Shown piece after piece: positions 7,562 through 16,301 of a stretch of 45,887 bases of DNA. The position numbers were made by a program, and so were the translations under genes. The first letter of the stretch is position 1. Each line of letters begins with the position of its first letter. The DNA is taken from assembly GCA_902769705.1 (NCBI GenBank), contig CACXPX010000025.1, positions 1-45,887 of the forward strand. The letters run 5' to 3'. Below the pieces are notes generated by a model, which saw only the letters and a program-made list of their open reading frames with translations, had not been told where the DNA came from and made no database searches. The stretch comes from an uncultured Prevotellaceae bacterium (GTDB taxonomy: Bacteria; Bacteroidota; Bacteroidia; Bacteroidales; Bacteroidaceae).

Positions 7562-8596
7562 CTACGAGGTTTGTAGGATTTTCCGGAGTTGTTCGATGTC
7601 TTTTTGGGTTGTCGCCCAGCTGGTGACGAAGCGGCAGAGCATGTGCTGCTCGTCGTAAGGTCCCCATAAGGTGAAGTCGACAAGCTGTTTGAGTTGCTTT
7701 GCCCGTTGGTTGGGGAGAATGACGAATTGCTGGTTGGTGGGCGATTCGAGATAGAACGGGATGTCGGCATCGCGGAGGACCGTCTTGAGTTTGTTGGCCA
7801 TACGGATGGCATGGCGCGAGATGTCGAAGTAGAGGTTGTCGGTGAACAGAGCGTCGAACTGCACGCCGATGAGTCTTCCTTTTGCAAGAAGGGCACCGTG
7901 ACGTTTCACATTGGAGAAGAAGTGGCGTGGTGCGTTTCCGAAGGGGAAGACGACAGCTTCGCCGCAGAGAGCTCCCACTTTAGTTCCTCCTATGTAGAAG
8001 GCATCGCAATGGCGGGCGAGCCAGGGCAGCGAGATGTCGCTGTTGTCGGCCATGAGTCCGTAGCCGAGACGTGCTCCGTCGACAAAGAGTTTCAGACCGT
8101 ACTTGCGACAGACGTTTTGGATGAGGCTGATTTCTTCGGCTTGATATAGCGTTCCGTATTCTGTTGGGAATGTGATATAGACCATTCCAGGCTGAGCCAG
8201 ATGGTCGCGGCTCTCGTCGTTTTCGAATTGCTGCATGAAGAGTTCCAAGCTGTCGGCGCTAATCTTTCCGTCTTGACTGGGTAGGGCAATCACGCGATGA
8301 CCGCTGGCCTCAACGGCTCCTGCCTCGTGGACGTTGATGTGTGCGGTGTCGGCGGCAATTACGGCTTCACAAGTCGTCAGCATCGAGTCGATAACCGTGG
8401 CGTTGGCCTGTGTGCCTCCGGCAAGGAAAAAGATGTCGGCGTCGGGGGCTTGACATGCGAGCCTTATCTTCTTTTTTGCACTTTCCGTCCACTCGTCGAA
8501 CCCGTAGGTGAGGCTTTGTGTGGCGTTGGTGTCGATGAGATGCTGCAGCACTTTCGGATGAGCACCGTTGTTATAATCACATTCAAAAGAAATCAT
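7562..8596 (-). CDS. Low-specificity L-threonine aldolase (PLP-dependent beta-eliminating lyase family)
   Basis: 344 residues from the ATG at 8596 (MISFECDYNNGAHP). A longer frame reaching 8767 was rejected because it overlaps argF' and its extra residues are low-complexity. The fold-type I PLP features are visible: LAGGTQANAT near 59-67, the aspartate of FVDGARLGYG near 173, and the Schiff-base lysine K206 in YIGGTKVGAL. The enzyme cleaves L-threonine or allo-threonine to glycine and acetaldehyde. It follows argF' by 19 bp and is presumably cotranscribed; its role beside proline and arginine synthesis is not evident. Confidence 0.9.
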   Translation of the reverse strand: MISFECDYNNGAHPKVLQHLIDTNATQSLTYGFDEWTESAKKKIRLACQAPDADIFFLAGGTQANATVIDSMLTTCEAVIAADTAHINVHEAGAVEASGHRVIALPSQDGKISADSLELFMQQFENDESRDHLAQPGMVYITFPTEYGTLYQAEEISLIQNVCRKYGLKLFVDGARLGYGLMADNSDISLPWLARHCDAFYIGGTKVGALCGEAVVFPFGNAPRHFFSNVKRHGALLAKGRLIGVQFDALFTDNLYFDISRHAIRMANKLKTVLRDADIPFYLESPTNQQFVILPNQRAKQLKQLVDFTLWGPYDEQHMLCRFVTSWATTQKDIEQLRKILQTS

Positions 8597-8615
8597 ATTG
8601 GGTGTTATGTGACGG

Positions 8616-9599
8616 TTAGAGTGATTCGAGTACGCGTTTGAGCACCACCTGTGCCGATATCTCGCGGTTGGCGGCTTCGGGGATGACGAGTGAGTTGGGA
8701 CTTTCGATGACGTCATCAGTGACGATGAGTCCGCGACGGACGGGCAGACAATGGAGGAACTTTGCATTGTTCGTCCACGACATATGCTCGGTGTCTACGG
8801 TCCACGACATGTCTTTAGAAAGAATCTTTCCGTAGTCGGCAAGATTCGTTACGCCAGGACAACTCCAGTTCTTGGCGTAGATGAAGTCGGCTCCCTCGAA
8901 AGCCTCCCGCTGGTTGTATTCCACTTTAGCACCAGCAACAAATCGTGGGTCGAGTTCGTAGCCTTTCGGATGGGTGACCACGAGGTCAACGTCGGCCGCC
9001 ATCATCCATTGAGCGAACGAGTTGGGAACGGCTTGCGGCAAAGCGCGGCAGTGGGGAGCCCATGTGAGGACAACCTTGGGACGCTTCCCCTTCAACGTTT
9101 CACTTTCCTTGTTCCACGATTCTTCGATGGTGATGAGGTCGGCGAAAGCCTGCAGAGGATGGACGGTCGCAGTCTCCATTGCCACGACGGGCCGTCCGCT
9201 ATACTGAACGAACTGTTGGACGACGGTTTCGGCATAGTCGTATTCGCGATTGGTGAGCCCGGCAAATGAGCGCACGGCGATGATGTCGCAATAAGAACCC
9301 ATCACGGGAATGGCTTCGAGGAGGTGCTCACTCTTGTCACCGTCCATGATGACGCCGCGCTCGGTCTCGAGTTTCCACGCTCCAGCATTCACGTCGAGCA
9401 CGATGACGTTCATTCCGAGGTTCATGGCAGCTTTTTGAGTGCTGAGGCGTGTGCGCAGCGAGTTGTTGAAGAATATCATCAACAAGGTTTTGTTCTTGCC
9501 TAAGTACTGGTAGGCGAAGCGGTCTTTCTTTATTTCTTGTGCCTCAGCCAATGCCTGTTTCAGGTTGCCGAGGTCTTCAACGTTGAAGAATGTTTTCAT
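8616..9599 (-). CDS. argF': N-succinylornithine carbamoyltransferase (ArgF' type)
   Basis: 327 residues, very similar to the Bacteroides fragilis enzyme that uses N-succinyl-L-ornithine instead of ornithine. The carbamoyl-phosphate site is SLRTRLSTQ (the STRT position), HCLPVRRG is the C-terminal catalytic loop, and PEAANREISAQVVLKR matches the family's end. Residue 90 is serine (DGDKSEHL), where B. fragilis SOTCase has proline and Xanthomonas acetylornithine transcarbamylase has glutamate; lack of glutamate agrees with succinyl specificity. It makes N-succinylcitrulline in the alternative arginine route. It lies 48 bp downstream of proA, separated by a heptad array, in one minus-strand run. 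Confidence 0.93.
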   Translation of the reverse strand: MKTFFNVEDLGNLKQALAEAQEIKKDRFAYQYLGKNKTLLMIFFNNSLRTRLSTQKAAMNLGMNVIVLDVNAGAWKLETERGVIMDGDKSEHLLEAIPVMGSYCDIIAVRSFAGLTNREYDYAETVVQQFVQYSGRPVVAMETATVHPLQAFADLITIEESWNKESETLKGKRPKVVLTWAPHCRALPQAVPNSFAQWMMAADVDLVVTHPKGYELDPRFVAGAKVEYNQREAFEGADFIYAKNWSCPGVTNLADYGKILSKDMSWTVDTEHMSWTNNAKFLHCLPVRRGLIVTDDVIESPNSLVIPEAANREISAQVVLKRVLESL

Positions 9600-9614
9600 T
9601 GCTATTGGAAGTTT

Positions 9615-9656
9615 GGATGATGGATGTTAGGTGATGGGTGTTGGGTGTTAGGGGCG
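9615..9656 (-). repeat. 7-nt tandem array, unit GGGTGTT, spanning the proA stop codon
   Basis: Plus-strand heptads GGATGAT, GGATGTT, AGGTGAT, GGGTGTT, GGGTGTT and AGGGGCG follow without interruption. The proA stop (9648-9650) is inside the array, which fills most of the proA-argF' spacer. The complementary CCCATCA-type unit recurs inside the GH92 gene at 41652. Confidence 0.85.
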
Positions 9657-10895
9657 CGTCTGGCCGTTTCCGTCGATGAGCCACTTGTAGGTGGTCATCT
9701 CTTCAAGTCCCATCGGACCGCGTGGCCCGAGTTTCTGGGTACTGATCCCAATCTCCGCACCCAACCCGAATTGTGCGCCGTCGGTGAATGAGGTGGGAGC
9801 ATTGACATAGATGCATGCAGCATCCACTTCGTTTTGGAAACGAACAGCGTTGCCGTTGTTGGTCGTGACGATTGATTCGCTGTGCCCCGACCCGTATTTT
9901 TGGATGTGGAGAATGGCTTCGTCTATGCTATCAACCGAACGAATGGCCATCTTGTAATCCATGAATTCCGTTCCGAAACTTTCTTCCGTGGCATGCTGGA
10001 GCAGTGGCTCGGGATAGTTTCCTTGCAGAGCATCGTATGCCTTTTCATCGGCATAGATGGTCACCAGCTTGTCGGCAAGCGGCTTGCAGATGGTTTTCAG
10101 CTGGGGTAGTTGCGCCGTATGAAGGATGAGACAGTCGAGTGCGTTGCAGACCGAGACGCGTCGTGTCTTGGCATTGCAGACGATGCGCGTGGCAATGTCG
10201 ATGTCGGCTTCGCTGTCCACATAGGTGTTCACCACGCCTGCACCAGTCTCGATGACGGGAATGCGAGCGGTGTCGCGCACAAAGTTGATAAGTCGTTTTC
10301 CGCCTCGTGGAATGCAGATGTCCACATAACCCACAGCGTTGAGCAGTTCAGCTGTAGCTTCGTGGGTGGCAGGCAGCAGTTCCACCACCGACGGATTGAC
10401 GCCTTTCTCTGAAAGAATGTCGTGAATCAATTTGATGATGGCGAGATTCGACTGTTCGGCATCACGTCCTCCTTTCAATATACAAGCGTTTCCGCTCTTG
10501 AAGCAGAGCGAGAAGACATCGAACGACACGTTGGGACGAGCCTCGTAGATGATGCCCACCACGCCGAAGGGCACACTGATGCGACGCAGATGGAGACCGT
10601 TGTCAAGCGTCCGTTCGTTGCTGATTTTTCCGAGTGGTGACGGCAGTTGAGCCACATGCCGCATGTCGCTGGCAATGTCGGCAAGGCGTTTCTCTGTCAG
10701 TTGCAACCGGTCGTAGAGCGGGTTCTCCCGTTCCATCCGTGCCAAGTCTTGCTTGTTAGCCTCGAGCAGTTCCTCAGCATGTGGCAGAATGCTGTCGGCG
10801 AGCGTCAGGAGCACGTCGTTTCGTTGCTCATCAGAGAGCAGTGCCAACAGCCGACTAGCGGCCTTCACGCGTTCAAAAGTTTCGTTCAGTGTCAT
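9648..10895 (-). CDS. proA: Glutamate-5-semialdehyde dehydrogenase (gamma-glutamyl phosphate reductase)
   Basis: 415 residues from the ATG at 10895. The longer frame to 11021 runs into proB and was rejected. The aldehyde dehydrogenase fold shows [16 protein letters not shown] near 111-126 and the catalytic cysteine C250 in [30 protein letters not shown] near the end is typical of ProA. It reduces gamma-glutamyl phosphate with NADPH, the second step of proline synthesis. Its ATG overlaps the proB stop by 4 bp (ATGA), indicating translational coupling and fitting the ProA-ProB complex. Confidence 0.96.
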   Translation of the reverse strand: MTLNETFERVKAASRLLALLSDEQRNDVLLTLADSILPHAEELLEANKQDLARMERENPLYDRLQLTEKRLADIASDMRHVAQLPSPLGKISNERTLDNGLHLRRISVPFGVVGIIYEARPNVSFDVFSLCFKSGNACILKGGRDAEQSNLAIIKLIHDILSEKGVNPSVVELLPATHEATAELLNAVGYVDICIPRGGKRLINFVRDTARIPVIETGAGVVNTYVDSEADIDIATRIVCNAKTRRVSVCNALDCLILHTAQLPQLKTICKPLADKLVTIYADEKAYDALQGNYPEPLLQHATEESFGTEFMDYKMAIRSVDSIDEAILHIQKYGSGHSESIVTTNNGNAVRFQNEVDAACIYVNAPTSFTDGAQFGLGAEIGISTQKLGPRGPMGLEEMTTYKWLIDGNGQTRP

Positions 10896-11683
10896 GGTTT
10901 GCTTTTTGTTTTGGGCACAAACTCGGTGTGCATGGTTTCCAGTGGATGTTCGATGAGATCGGGTAGGATGTTGTCGCGCTTGCCATTGGCGATGACTACC
11001 CTTATGCCGGCACGAGCGCAAGTCTGCGCCGTTTTGTATTTCGACGCCATTCCTCCGCGCCCTTGCTGGCTTCTCTCTTCCACAATGTATTCTGAGAGGT
11101 CGCGGTCGTGATACACCGACGGGATGATGCGGCTGTGCGGGTCGCTGGGCTCGCCATTGTAGATGCCATCCACGTTGGTGAGCATATACAGCTCATCGGC
11201 ATTCATCATCTGAGCGATAAGCCCCGACAGTTCGTCGTTGTCAGTGAACATCAACTCGGTGACGCACACGGTATCGTTCTCGTTCACGATGGGAAGCACG
11301 CCATTTTCGAGCATCACCTGCATACAGGCTTTCTGGTTCTCGTATTGTTCGCCGGGCTCGAAGTTCTCTTTCATCGTGAGCACTTGCCCCACGTGGATGT
11401 GGTGCTCACGGAAAAGGTCGTAATAGAGACCGATGAGTTTCACCTGTCCGAGTGCGGAGAACAACTGGCGTTGCTCCACGTTGTCGAGTGGGTTCTCCAC
11501 TTTCAGTTCTCGTTTTCCACATGCCACAGCACCCGACGAGACGAGTGTCACCTCGTAGTCTCTCTGTCTGAGCCAGGCTATCTGGTCTACGATGGACGAC
11601 ATGCGTGTCACATCGAGTTTTCCGTCTTGACGGGTGAGGACGTTCGAGCCCACTTTCACTACAATTCTCTTCATCTTCCGCAT
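10892..11683 (-). CDS. proB: Glutamate 5-kinase without PUA domain
   Basis: 263 residues, a complete amino-acid-kinase domain: [10 protein letters not shown] at the N-terminus, VSSGAVACG near 49-57, IVNENDTV near 142-149, the substrate loop [12 protein letters not shown], and GRGGMASK near 210. It phosphorylates glutamate to start proline synthesis. The C-terminal PUA domain present in E. coli ProB is absent, as in several short ProB proteins. The start may be the ATG at 11683 or at 11674 ([10 protein letters not shown]); I keep the longer because it begins 5 bp from the upstream stop. Proline feedback probably acts through the kinase domain, as known for the family. Confidence 0.95.
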   Translation of the reverse strand: MRKMKRIVVKVGSNVLTRQDGKLDVTRMSSIVDQIAWLRQRDYEVTLVSSGAVACGKRELKVENPLDNVEQRQLFSALGQVKLIGLYYDLFREHHIHVGQVLTMKENFEPGEQYENQKACMQVMLENGVLPIVNENDTVCVTELMFTDNDELSGLIAQMMNADELYMLTNVDGIYNGEPSDPHSRIIPSVYHDRDLSEYIVEERSQQGRGGMASKYKTAQTCARAGIRVVIANGKRDNILPDLIEHPLETMHTEFVPKTKSKP

Positions 11684-11688
11684 GTTCG

Positions 11689-13359
11689 TTATTTCTGGTT
11701 GTCTTTCTGTCTGATTTCCACTCGACGAATCTTTCCGCTGATGGTCTTGGGCAGTTCGTCCACAAACTCGATGATGCGCGGATATTTATAAGGAGCAGTC
11801 TCGCGCTTCACGTGGTTTTGCAGTTCCTTCACCAGTTCGTCGCCAGCCTTTTGTTTCCATTCTTTACCCAGCACCACGGTGGCCTTCACCACCATGCCAC
11901 GAATCTCGTCGGGTACGCCGGTGATGGCGCATTCCACCACTGCCGGATGAGTCATCAGCGCACTTTCTACCTCGAACGGACCGATGCGATAGCCCGATGA
12001 TTTGATGACGTCGTCGATGCGGCCTTCAAACCAGTAATAGCCGTCTTCATCGCGCCAAGCCACATCGCCCGTGTGATAGATGCCGTCGTGCCATGCTTCG
12101 CGCGTGAGCTCTTCGTCGCGGTAGTATTCCTTGAACAGGCCGAGGGGCTTGCGGTCTCCCACGCGCACGACAATCTCTCCCTTCTCACCGTCTTCGCAGC
12201 GAGTGCCGTCGGGTTTGATGAGGTCGATGTCGTATTGAGGGTTGGGGATGCCCATCGAACCGGGTTTCGGCTTCACCCACGGCATGGTACCCAGCGTCAT
12301 GGTGGTCTCAGTCTGTCCGAACCCTTCCATCAGCTGGATGCCCGTGGCCTCCTTGAACTTGTCGAACACGGCGGGGTTCAAAGCCTCGCCAGCCGTTGTG
12401 CAATAGCGCAGCGCCGACAGGTCGTATCTCGAGAGGTCTTCGCGTATCATGAAACGGTAGATGGTCGGGGGGGCGCAGAATGAAGTGACGTGATATTTCT
12501 CCATCTGCCTCAGCAGTGTGTCGGCGTTGAACTTCTCGTGGTCGAAGACGAAGACCGTTGCGCCGGCGAACCATTGCCCGTAGAGTTTTCCCCACACGGC
12601 CTTGCCCCATCCCGTGTCGGCAACGGTCAGGTGGATGCTGTCTTCGTTGAGGTTGTGCCAGAACACGCCCGTTGTCAGGTGTCCCATTGCGTAGAGGTGG
12701 TCGTGTGCCACCATCTTCGGCTCACCACTTGTTCCGCTGGTGAAGTACATCAACATGGTGTCTGAGTTGGAGTTCACATGCTCGGGACGCACAAAGGCAG
12801 GAGCCGTCTCCAACTCCTTGTGCCAGTTGTGGAAGCCTTCGGGCAACGCCTCATCAGCGTCGTGACCCACGGCAATCATGAGTTTCAGCGTAGGACTCTC
12901 GGGGAGAGCGGCCTGTATCTGCTGAGTGATGTAGGGGTCGTTTGCGCAGATGATGGCTTTCACCGATGCACGCGTGTTGCGATAGACAATGTCGTGCTTT
13001 GTCAGCATGTGGGTGGCGGGGATGGCCACGGCGCCAATCTTGCAAAGGGCGAGCATCGTAATCCACCACTCCAACCGTCGTTTCAGGATGAGCATCACCA
13101 TGTCGCCACGTCCGATGCCGAGCGACTGCAGATAAGCGGCTGCCTGGTCGGTTCTTTTCTTCATGTCGCCGAATGTCAGGCGCACCTCAGCGCCCTCGTC
13201 GTTGGTCCATAGCAAGGCCAGTTTGCCGGGCTTCTCCTCAGCCCATGCATCCATCACATCATACGCGAAATTGAAGTTTTCGGGTATGATGAATTGCAGA
13301 TTCTTCTTGAAGTCTTCCACCGAAGTGAAGGTTGTCTGCTTGAGAAATCTTTCTACCAT
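11689..13359 (-). CDS. AMP-binding acyl-CoA synthetase (medium-chain/acetyl-CoA synthetase-like)
   Basis: 556 residues of the adenylate-forming superfamily. The phosphate-binding loop TSGTSGEPK is at 207-215, the aromatic motif is GFGQTETT, the hinge aspartate region reads GRIDDVIKSSGYRIGP, and the C-terminal catalytic lysine lies in PKTISGKIRRVEIR. It should activate a carboxylic acid with ATP and CoA; the sequence most resembles the medium-chain AcsM type, but chain length cannot be fixed. It is preceded by an XRE/cupin regulator gene and followed 5 bp later by proB. The regulator-synthetase pair is familiar from other Bacteroidales; its link to proline synthesis is unclear. Confidence 0.9.
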   Translation of the reverse strand: MVERFLKQTTFTSVEDFKKNLQFIIPENFNFAYDVMDAWAEEKPGKLALLWTNDEGAEVRLTFGDMKKRTDQAAAYLQSLGIGRGDMVMLILKRRLEWWITMLALCKIGAVAIPATHMLTKHDIVYRNTRASVKAIICANDPYITQQIQAALPESPTLKLMIAVGHDADEALPEGFHNWHKELETAPAFVRPEHVNSNSDTMLMYFTSGTSGEPKMVAHDHLYAMGHLTTGVFWHNLNEDSIHLTVADTGWGKAVWGKLYGQWFAGATVFVFDHEKFNADTLLRQMEKYHVTSFCAPPTIYRFMIREDLSRYDLSALRYCTTAGEALNPAVFDKFKEATGIQLMEGFGQTETTMTLGTMPWVKPKPGSMGIPNPQYDIDLIKPDGTRCEDGEKGEIVVRVGDRKPLGLFKEYYRDEELTREAWHDGIYHTGDVAWRDEDGYYWFEGRIDDVIKSSGYRIGPFEVESALMTHPAVVECAITGVPDEIRGMVVKATVVLGKEWKQKAGDELVKELQNHVKRETAPYKYPRIIEFVDELPKTISGKIRRVEIRQKDNQK

Positions 13360-13402
13360 TTTTGTTGAAATCTGTTTTGAGTCTAATGCCTATGGTTGGT
13401 TC

Positions 13403-13957
13403 TTAGAAAATGATGGCCAGGAACTTGCAGTGCTCGTCGCCCACTGTGCGCATGCCGTGTGGCTGTGTGGCGTCGAAGTACACCGAGTCGCCCTCGCTGA
13501 GCGTGAGCACTTTGGTTCCGATGGTGAGCTCCATGGAGCCTTCAAGCACCATGTTGAACTCTTGCCCCGAGTGCGAGTTCATCTCCTTCGGCGTGTTGGC
13601 AGGCTTGGGCTCCACCGTGACAATGAAGGGGTCGGCCTTGCGTCCACGGAATCCGCTGGCAAGGCTTTCATACTGATAGGCCCTACGACGCTCGATGGTC
13701 TGCCCTTGGCCTTTGCGGGTGAGGAAGTAGGTGCTCATCTTGGGCTCTTCGCCAAACATGAGCACATCGAGCGACACACCGTATTTCTTGGCTATCTTCT
13801 GCAGGTTAGCCACCGAGAGCTCGGCCTCGCCGCGCTCCATCTTTTCGTATCTGTCGACGGTGATGCCACAGAGCGATGCCATGCTTTCCACCGGAATGTC
13901 GAGCACGTCGCGCAGTCCGCGCAACCGCTCGCCTATTTGCTTGATTTGTTCGTCCAT
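13403..13957 (-). CDS. XRE-family transcriptional regulator with C-terminal cupin domain
   Basis: 184 residues. An N-terminal helix-turn-helix (about 7-62) contains LRDVLDIPVESMASLCGI and YEKMERGEAELSVANLQKIA. A cupin barrel (about 110-184) contains MNSHSGQEFNMVLEGSMEL and the second motif SVYFDATQPHGMRT. Such proteins sense a small ligand in the cupin and repress adjacent genes; PuuR is the best-known example. The gene lies between proC and the acyl-CoA synthetase in one orientation, so the synthetase or its own promoter are the likely targets. The ligand is unknown. Confidence 0.88.
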   Translation of the reverse strand: MDEQIKQIGERLRGLRDVLDIPVESMASLCGITVDRYEKMERGEAELSVANLQKIAKKYGVSLDVLMFGEEPKMSTYFLTRKGQGQTIERRRAYQYESLASGFRGRKADPFIVTVEPKPANTPKEMNSHSGQEFNMVLEGSMELTIGTKVLTLSEGDSVYFDATQPHGMRTVGDEHCKFLAIIF

Positions 13958-13988
13958 AATGATATGTCGTTTTGTTAATTGTCACAAG

Positions 13989-14792
13989 TCAGTTGCCACT
14001 TTTCAGCCCTGCCTTCAGGCCGCGGATGACGGCGCTGGTGAATCCCGCATGCTCCATCTCGTTCAGCCCGCGGATGGTCACACCGCCGGGTGTGGTCACG
14101 CGGTCGATGGCCTGTTCAGGATGCTCGCCAGTGGCTTTCAGCAGTTCCACGGCTCCGAGCACCGTCTGCATTACGATGTCCTTGGCGTCGTTGGCACGGA
14201 ATCCCAGCTCCACGCCCCCCTCGGCAGCTGCGCGGATGTAACGCATGGCGTATGCGATGCCGCACGAGGCTAGCGTCGTGCCAGCCGGCAGATGCTGTTC
14301 GTCAACGACAAGGGCTGTGCCCAGTTGGTTGAAGAGGGCTGCGACGGCATTCGTTTCTTCAGTTGTCGTGTTGCAAGGCACGATGAAGGTCATCGACTGC
14401 TTCATGGCGATGGCGATGTTGGGAATCACGAGGAAGAGGCGGGGCAACTGCATCACAGCGTCCTTCTTCTCCATCCATCCGTTCACTTGCTCGGCCTTCA
14501 CGCCGGCGGCGATGAGGATGAGCGTCTGCCGCTCGTAGTCGAGCGCAGGTTTGATTTCCGTGAGCACCTTCTCTGCCAGCCACGGCTTCACCACAACAGC
14601 CACCATCTCGGCACCTTCCACGGCCTCGGCATTGTCGCCGGTGGTCTTTGCTCCCATCTGTGCAAATCGCTCCCGCGTCGCTGCCACGGGGTCGGCCACG
14701 GTGATGTCACCCGGGCGCTGCCCTTCCATTTTCATCAAGCCTTCAACCAGGGCGCCGCCCATGGCTCCAGCTCCTATCACTGTAATTTTCAT
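13989..14792 (-). CDS. proC: Pyrroline-5-carboxylate reductase
   Basis: 267 residues, the usual ProC length. The NADPH-binding Rossmann motif VIGAGAMGGALVEG is at the N-terminus, followed by VVVKPWLAEKVL. The C-terminal dimerisation and active-site stretch includes PAGTTLASCGIAYAMRYI and DRVTTPGGVTIRGLNEMEHAG. It performs the last step of proline synthesis. It starts 15 bp after the argD stop, so it is in the same transcript. Together with proB and proA it completes the proline pathway in this window. Confidence 0.96.
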   Translation of the reverse strand: MKITVIGAGAMGGALVEGLMKMEGQRPGDITVADPVAATRERFAQMGAKTTGDNAEAVEGAEMVAVVVKPWLAEKVLTEIKPALDYERQTLILIAAGVKAEQVNGWMEKKDAVMQLPRLFLVIPNIAIAMKQSMTFIVPCNTTTEETNAVAALFNQLGTALVVDEQHLPAGTTLASCGIAYAMRYIRAAAEGGVELGFRANDAKDIVMQTVLGAVELLKATGEHPEQAIDRVTTPGGVTIRGLNEMEHAGFTSAVIRGLKAGLKSGN

Positions 14793-14807
14793 GTCACGTG
14801 TCTTGTT

Positions 14808-15935
14808 TTAAAGTACTTTTCCCAGTTTCTCCACAAATTCGTCGGCCTCGGCCTTCGACAGGCATAGCGGTGGCAGCAGGCGCAGCACGTTGGTGCCAGA
14901 GCAGCCGGTGAACACGTGCTCCTCGTAAATGAGTCGCTGGCGTGGCTCCTTGTGCGGGATGTCGAGCTCTAAGCCAATCATCAGGCCACGTCCGCGCACC
15001 TCCTTAATCCTGTCATTTTTTAATTTTTTAATTTTCTCCATGAGGTAGTCGCCCATCTCTCGGGCGTTCTCCACGAGATTTTCCTTCTCGAAGACGTCGA
15101 GCACGGCCAATGCAGCGGCGCAAGCCAAGTGGTTGCCGCCGAAGGTGGTGCCCAGTTGGCCATAGACGGCCTTGAACTGCGGGCTGATGAGCACGGCACC
15201 CATGGGGAATCCGTTGGCAATGCCTTTGGCCACGGTGATGATGTCGGGGCGTATGCCGAGCCACTGGTGGGCGAAGAAACGCCCGCTGCGTCCGTAGCCG
15301 CACTGAATCTCATCGCAAATCAGTATCGTGCCATACCGACGACATGCCTCGGCCAGCCCTTGCGCAAACTCGCTTGTGGCCATTTTTATGCCGCCCACGC
15401 CCTGTATGCACTCCAATATGACGGCACAGACGTCGCCCTTTGCCAGCTCGGCCTCCCATGCGGCGAGGTCGTTCAGCGGCAGGTAGGTCACGTGACCGTT
15501 GGCGTTGATGGGGGCTATGATCTTGGGGTTGTTCGTCACCTCAACGGCCAATGACGTGCGGCCGTGGAAAGCCTTCTCGGCAGAGAGCACGCGAGTGCGT
15601 CCGTTGGTGAACGACGCCAGCTTCAGGGCGTTCTCGTTGGCTTCGGCTCCGCTGTTGATGAGGAACAGTTGATAGTCGTCGTAGCCGCTGATGCGTCCCA
15701 GCCGCTCTGCCAGTTGCTGCTGCAGTTTGTTCTGCACTGAATTGCTGTAGAAGCCCAGTCGTGCCACCTGCTCGCTCACCTTCTTCACATAATGCGGATG
15801 GCTGTGGCCAATGGAAATCACGGCGTGGCCGCCATAAAGGTCGAGATATTGCTGCCCCTTGTCGTCCCACACGCGGCAGCCTTTACCCTCCACGATGTTC
15901 ACGTCGAAGAGGGGATAAACATCAAACAGTTTCAT
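14808..15935 (-). CDS. argD: Acetyl/succinylornithine aminotransferase
   Basis: 375 residues, class-III PLP aminotransferase. SGAEANENALKLAS (95-108) binds the cofactor phosphate, D208 in ICDEIQCGYG contacts the pyridine ring, and K237 in TVAKGIANGFPMGA forms the Schiff base. It interconverts N-acylglutamate semialdehyde and N-acylornithine. Given the ArgF' enzyme, the acyl group here is probably succinyl. An AT-rich 7-8-nt repeat at 15015-15036 is in frame and encodes the lysine-rich KIKKLKN stretch, a little longer than the usual loop. It is the first gene of the minus-strand run down to 7232 and has its own promoter. Confidence 0.95.
   Translation of the reverse strand: MKLFDVYPLFDVNIVEGKGCRVWDDKGQQYLDLYGGHAVISIGHSHPHYVKKVSEQVARLGFYSNSVQNKLQQQLAERLGRISGYDDYQLFLINSGAEANENALKLASFTNGRTRVLSAEKAFHGRTSLAVEVTNNPKIIAPINANGHVTYLPLNDLAAWEAELAKGDVCAVILECIQGVGGIKMATSEFAQGLAEACRRYGTILICDEIQCGYGRSGRFFAHQWLGIRPDIITVAKGIANGFPMGAVLISPQFKAVYGQLGTTFGGNHLACAAALAVLDVFEKENLVENAREMGDYLMEKIKKLKNDRIKEVRGRGLMIGLELDIPHKEPRQRLIYEEHVFTGCSGTNVLRLLPPLCLSKAEADEFVEKLGKVL
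15015..15036 (-). repeat. In-frame AT-rich tandem repeat inside argD
   Basis: Two ATTTTTTA units and a partial third lie inside the argD coding sequence. On the coding strand they read as AAAATTA/AAAAATTA, as in the intergenic array at 2383. They encode the lysine-rich KKLKN stretch before IKEVRGRG. Confidence 0.6.
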
Positions 15936-15956
15936 GTCGTTTTCTTTTAATCGACT

Positions 15957-15964
15957 GCAAAGTT
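15957..15964 (-). promoter_or_regulatory. -7 element of the argD-proC-...-argF' promoter
   Basis: TAACTTTG read on the minus strand, about 20 nt before the argD start codon. It matches the Bacteroidetes sigma-ABfr -7 consensus TAnnTTTG. The -33 region is T-rich but not a clear TTTG. Confidence 0.6.
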
Positions 15965-16220
15965 ACACTAAAAAAATCGTAAATCGTCACTTTAACGTCT
16001 CTTTTTGCTGAAAACTGTAAAAAAAGGCAGAGGGGGCGCTCCAGCGAACGACCGCCTCCCATCCGATTTTCTGAAAAAGCTTACCCTGTTCCGCGGTCGC
16101 GATTCTTCCAATTTCGCAAAAATGCAATTATAAACAGAATTCTTCACTCTTCGATATATCCCCAAGCGAATAATCTTCTCTTCGTCCATCGTGAATATCA
16201 TCATGTGTTTTCAGCTTTAG
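15965..16220. other. Noncoding spacer with no recognisable gene
   Basis: A 70-codon minus-strand ORF (15992-16204) exists, but it matches nothing I recognise, has no promoter-like element in front of it, and is arginine/lysine-rich at its end, so I leave it as noncoding. Nothing else identifiable is seen. Confidence 0.4.
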
Positions 16221-16283
16221 CACATGCTAATTCCCAGCACCTTGTAGGAAATTTATCAAGATGCTGGGATTCTTAAGCATGTG
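16221..16283 (-). terminator. Long hairpin downstream of the BACON lipoprotein gene
   Basis: CACATGCTAATTCCCAGCA (16221-16239) pairs with TGCTGGGA...AGCATGTG (16262-16283), with a 3-nt bulge and a loop of about 22 nt. It starts 18 bp past the stop of the minus-strand gene at 16302. No T-run follows, so it may terminate weakly, protect the 3' end, or have another role. Confidence 0.5.
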
Positions 16284-16301
16284 GCAAACTTTGGACTCCT
16301 A

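Noticed and set aside
8597-8767. N-terminal extension of the threonine aldolase
   Set aside because: The extra 57 residues overlap argF' and are unlike the family; MISFECDYNNGAHP is the normal start.
10896-11021. N-terminal extension of ProA
   Set aside because: Overlaps proB; the ATGA overlap at 10892-10895 gives a conventional start.
15992-16204. 70-codon minus-strand ORF between argD and the BACON gene
   Set aside because: No family, promoter or signal; basic tail suggests chance.
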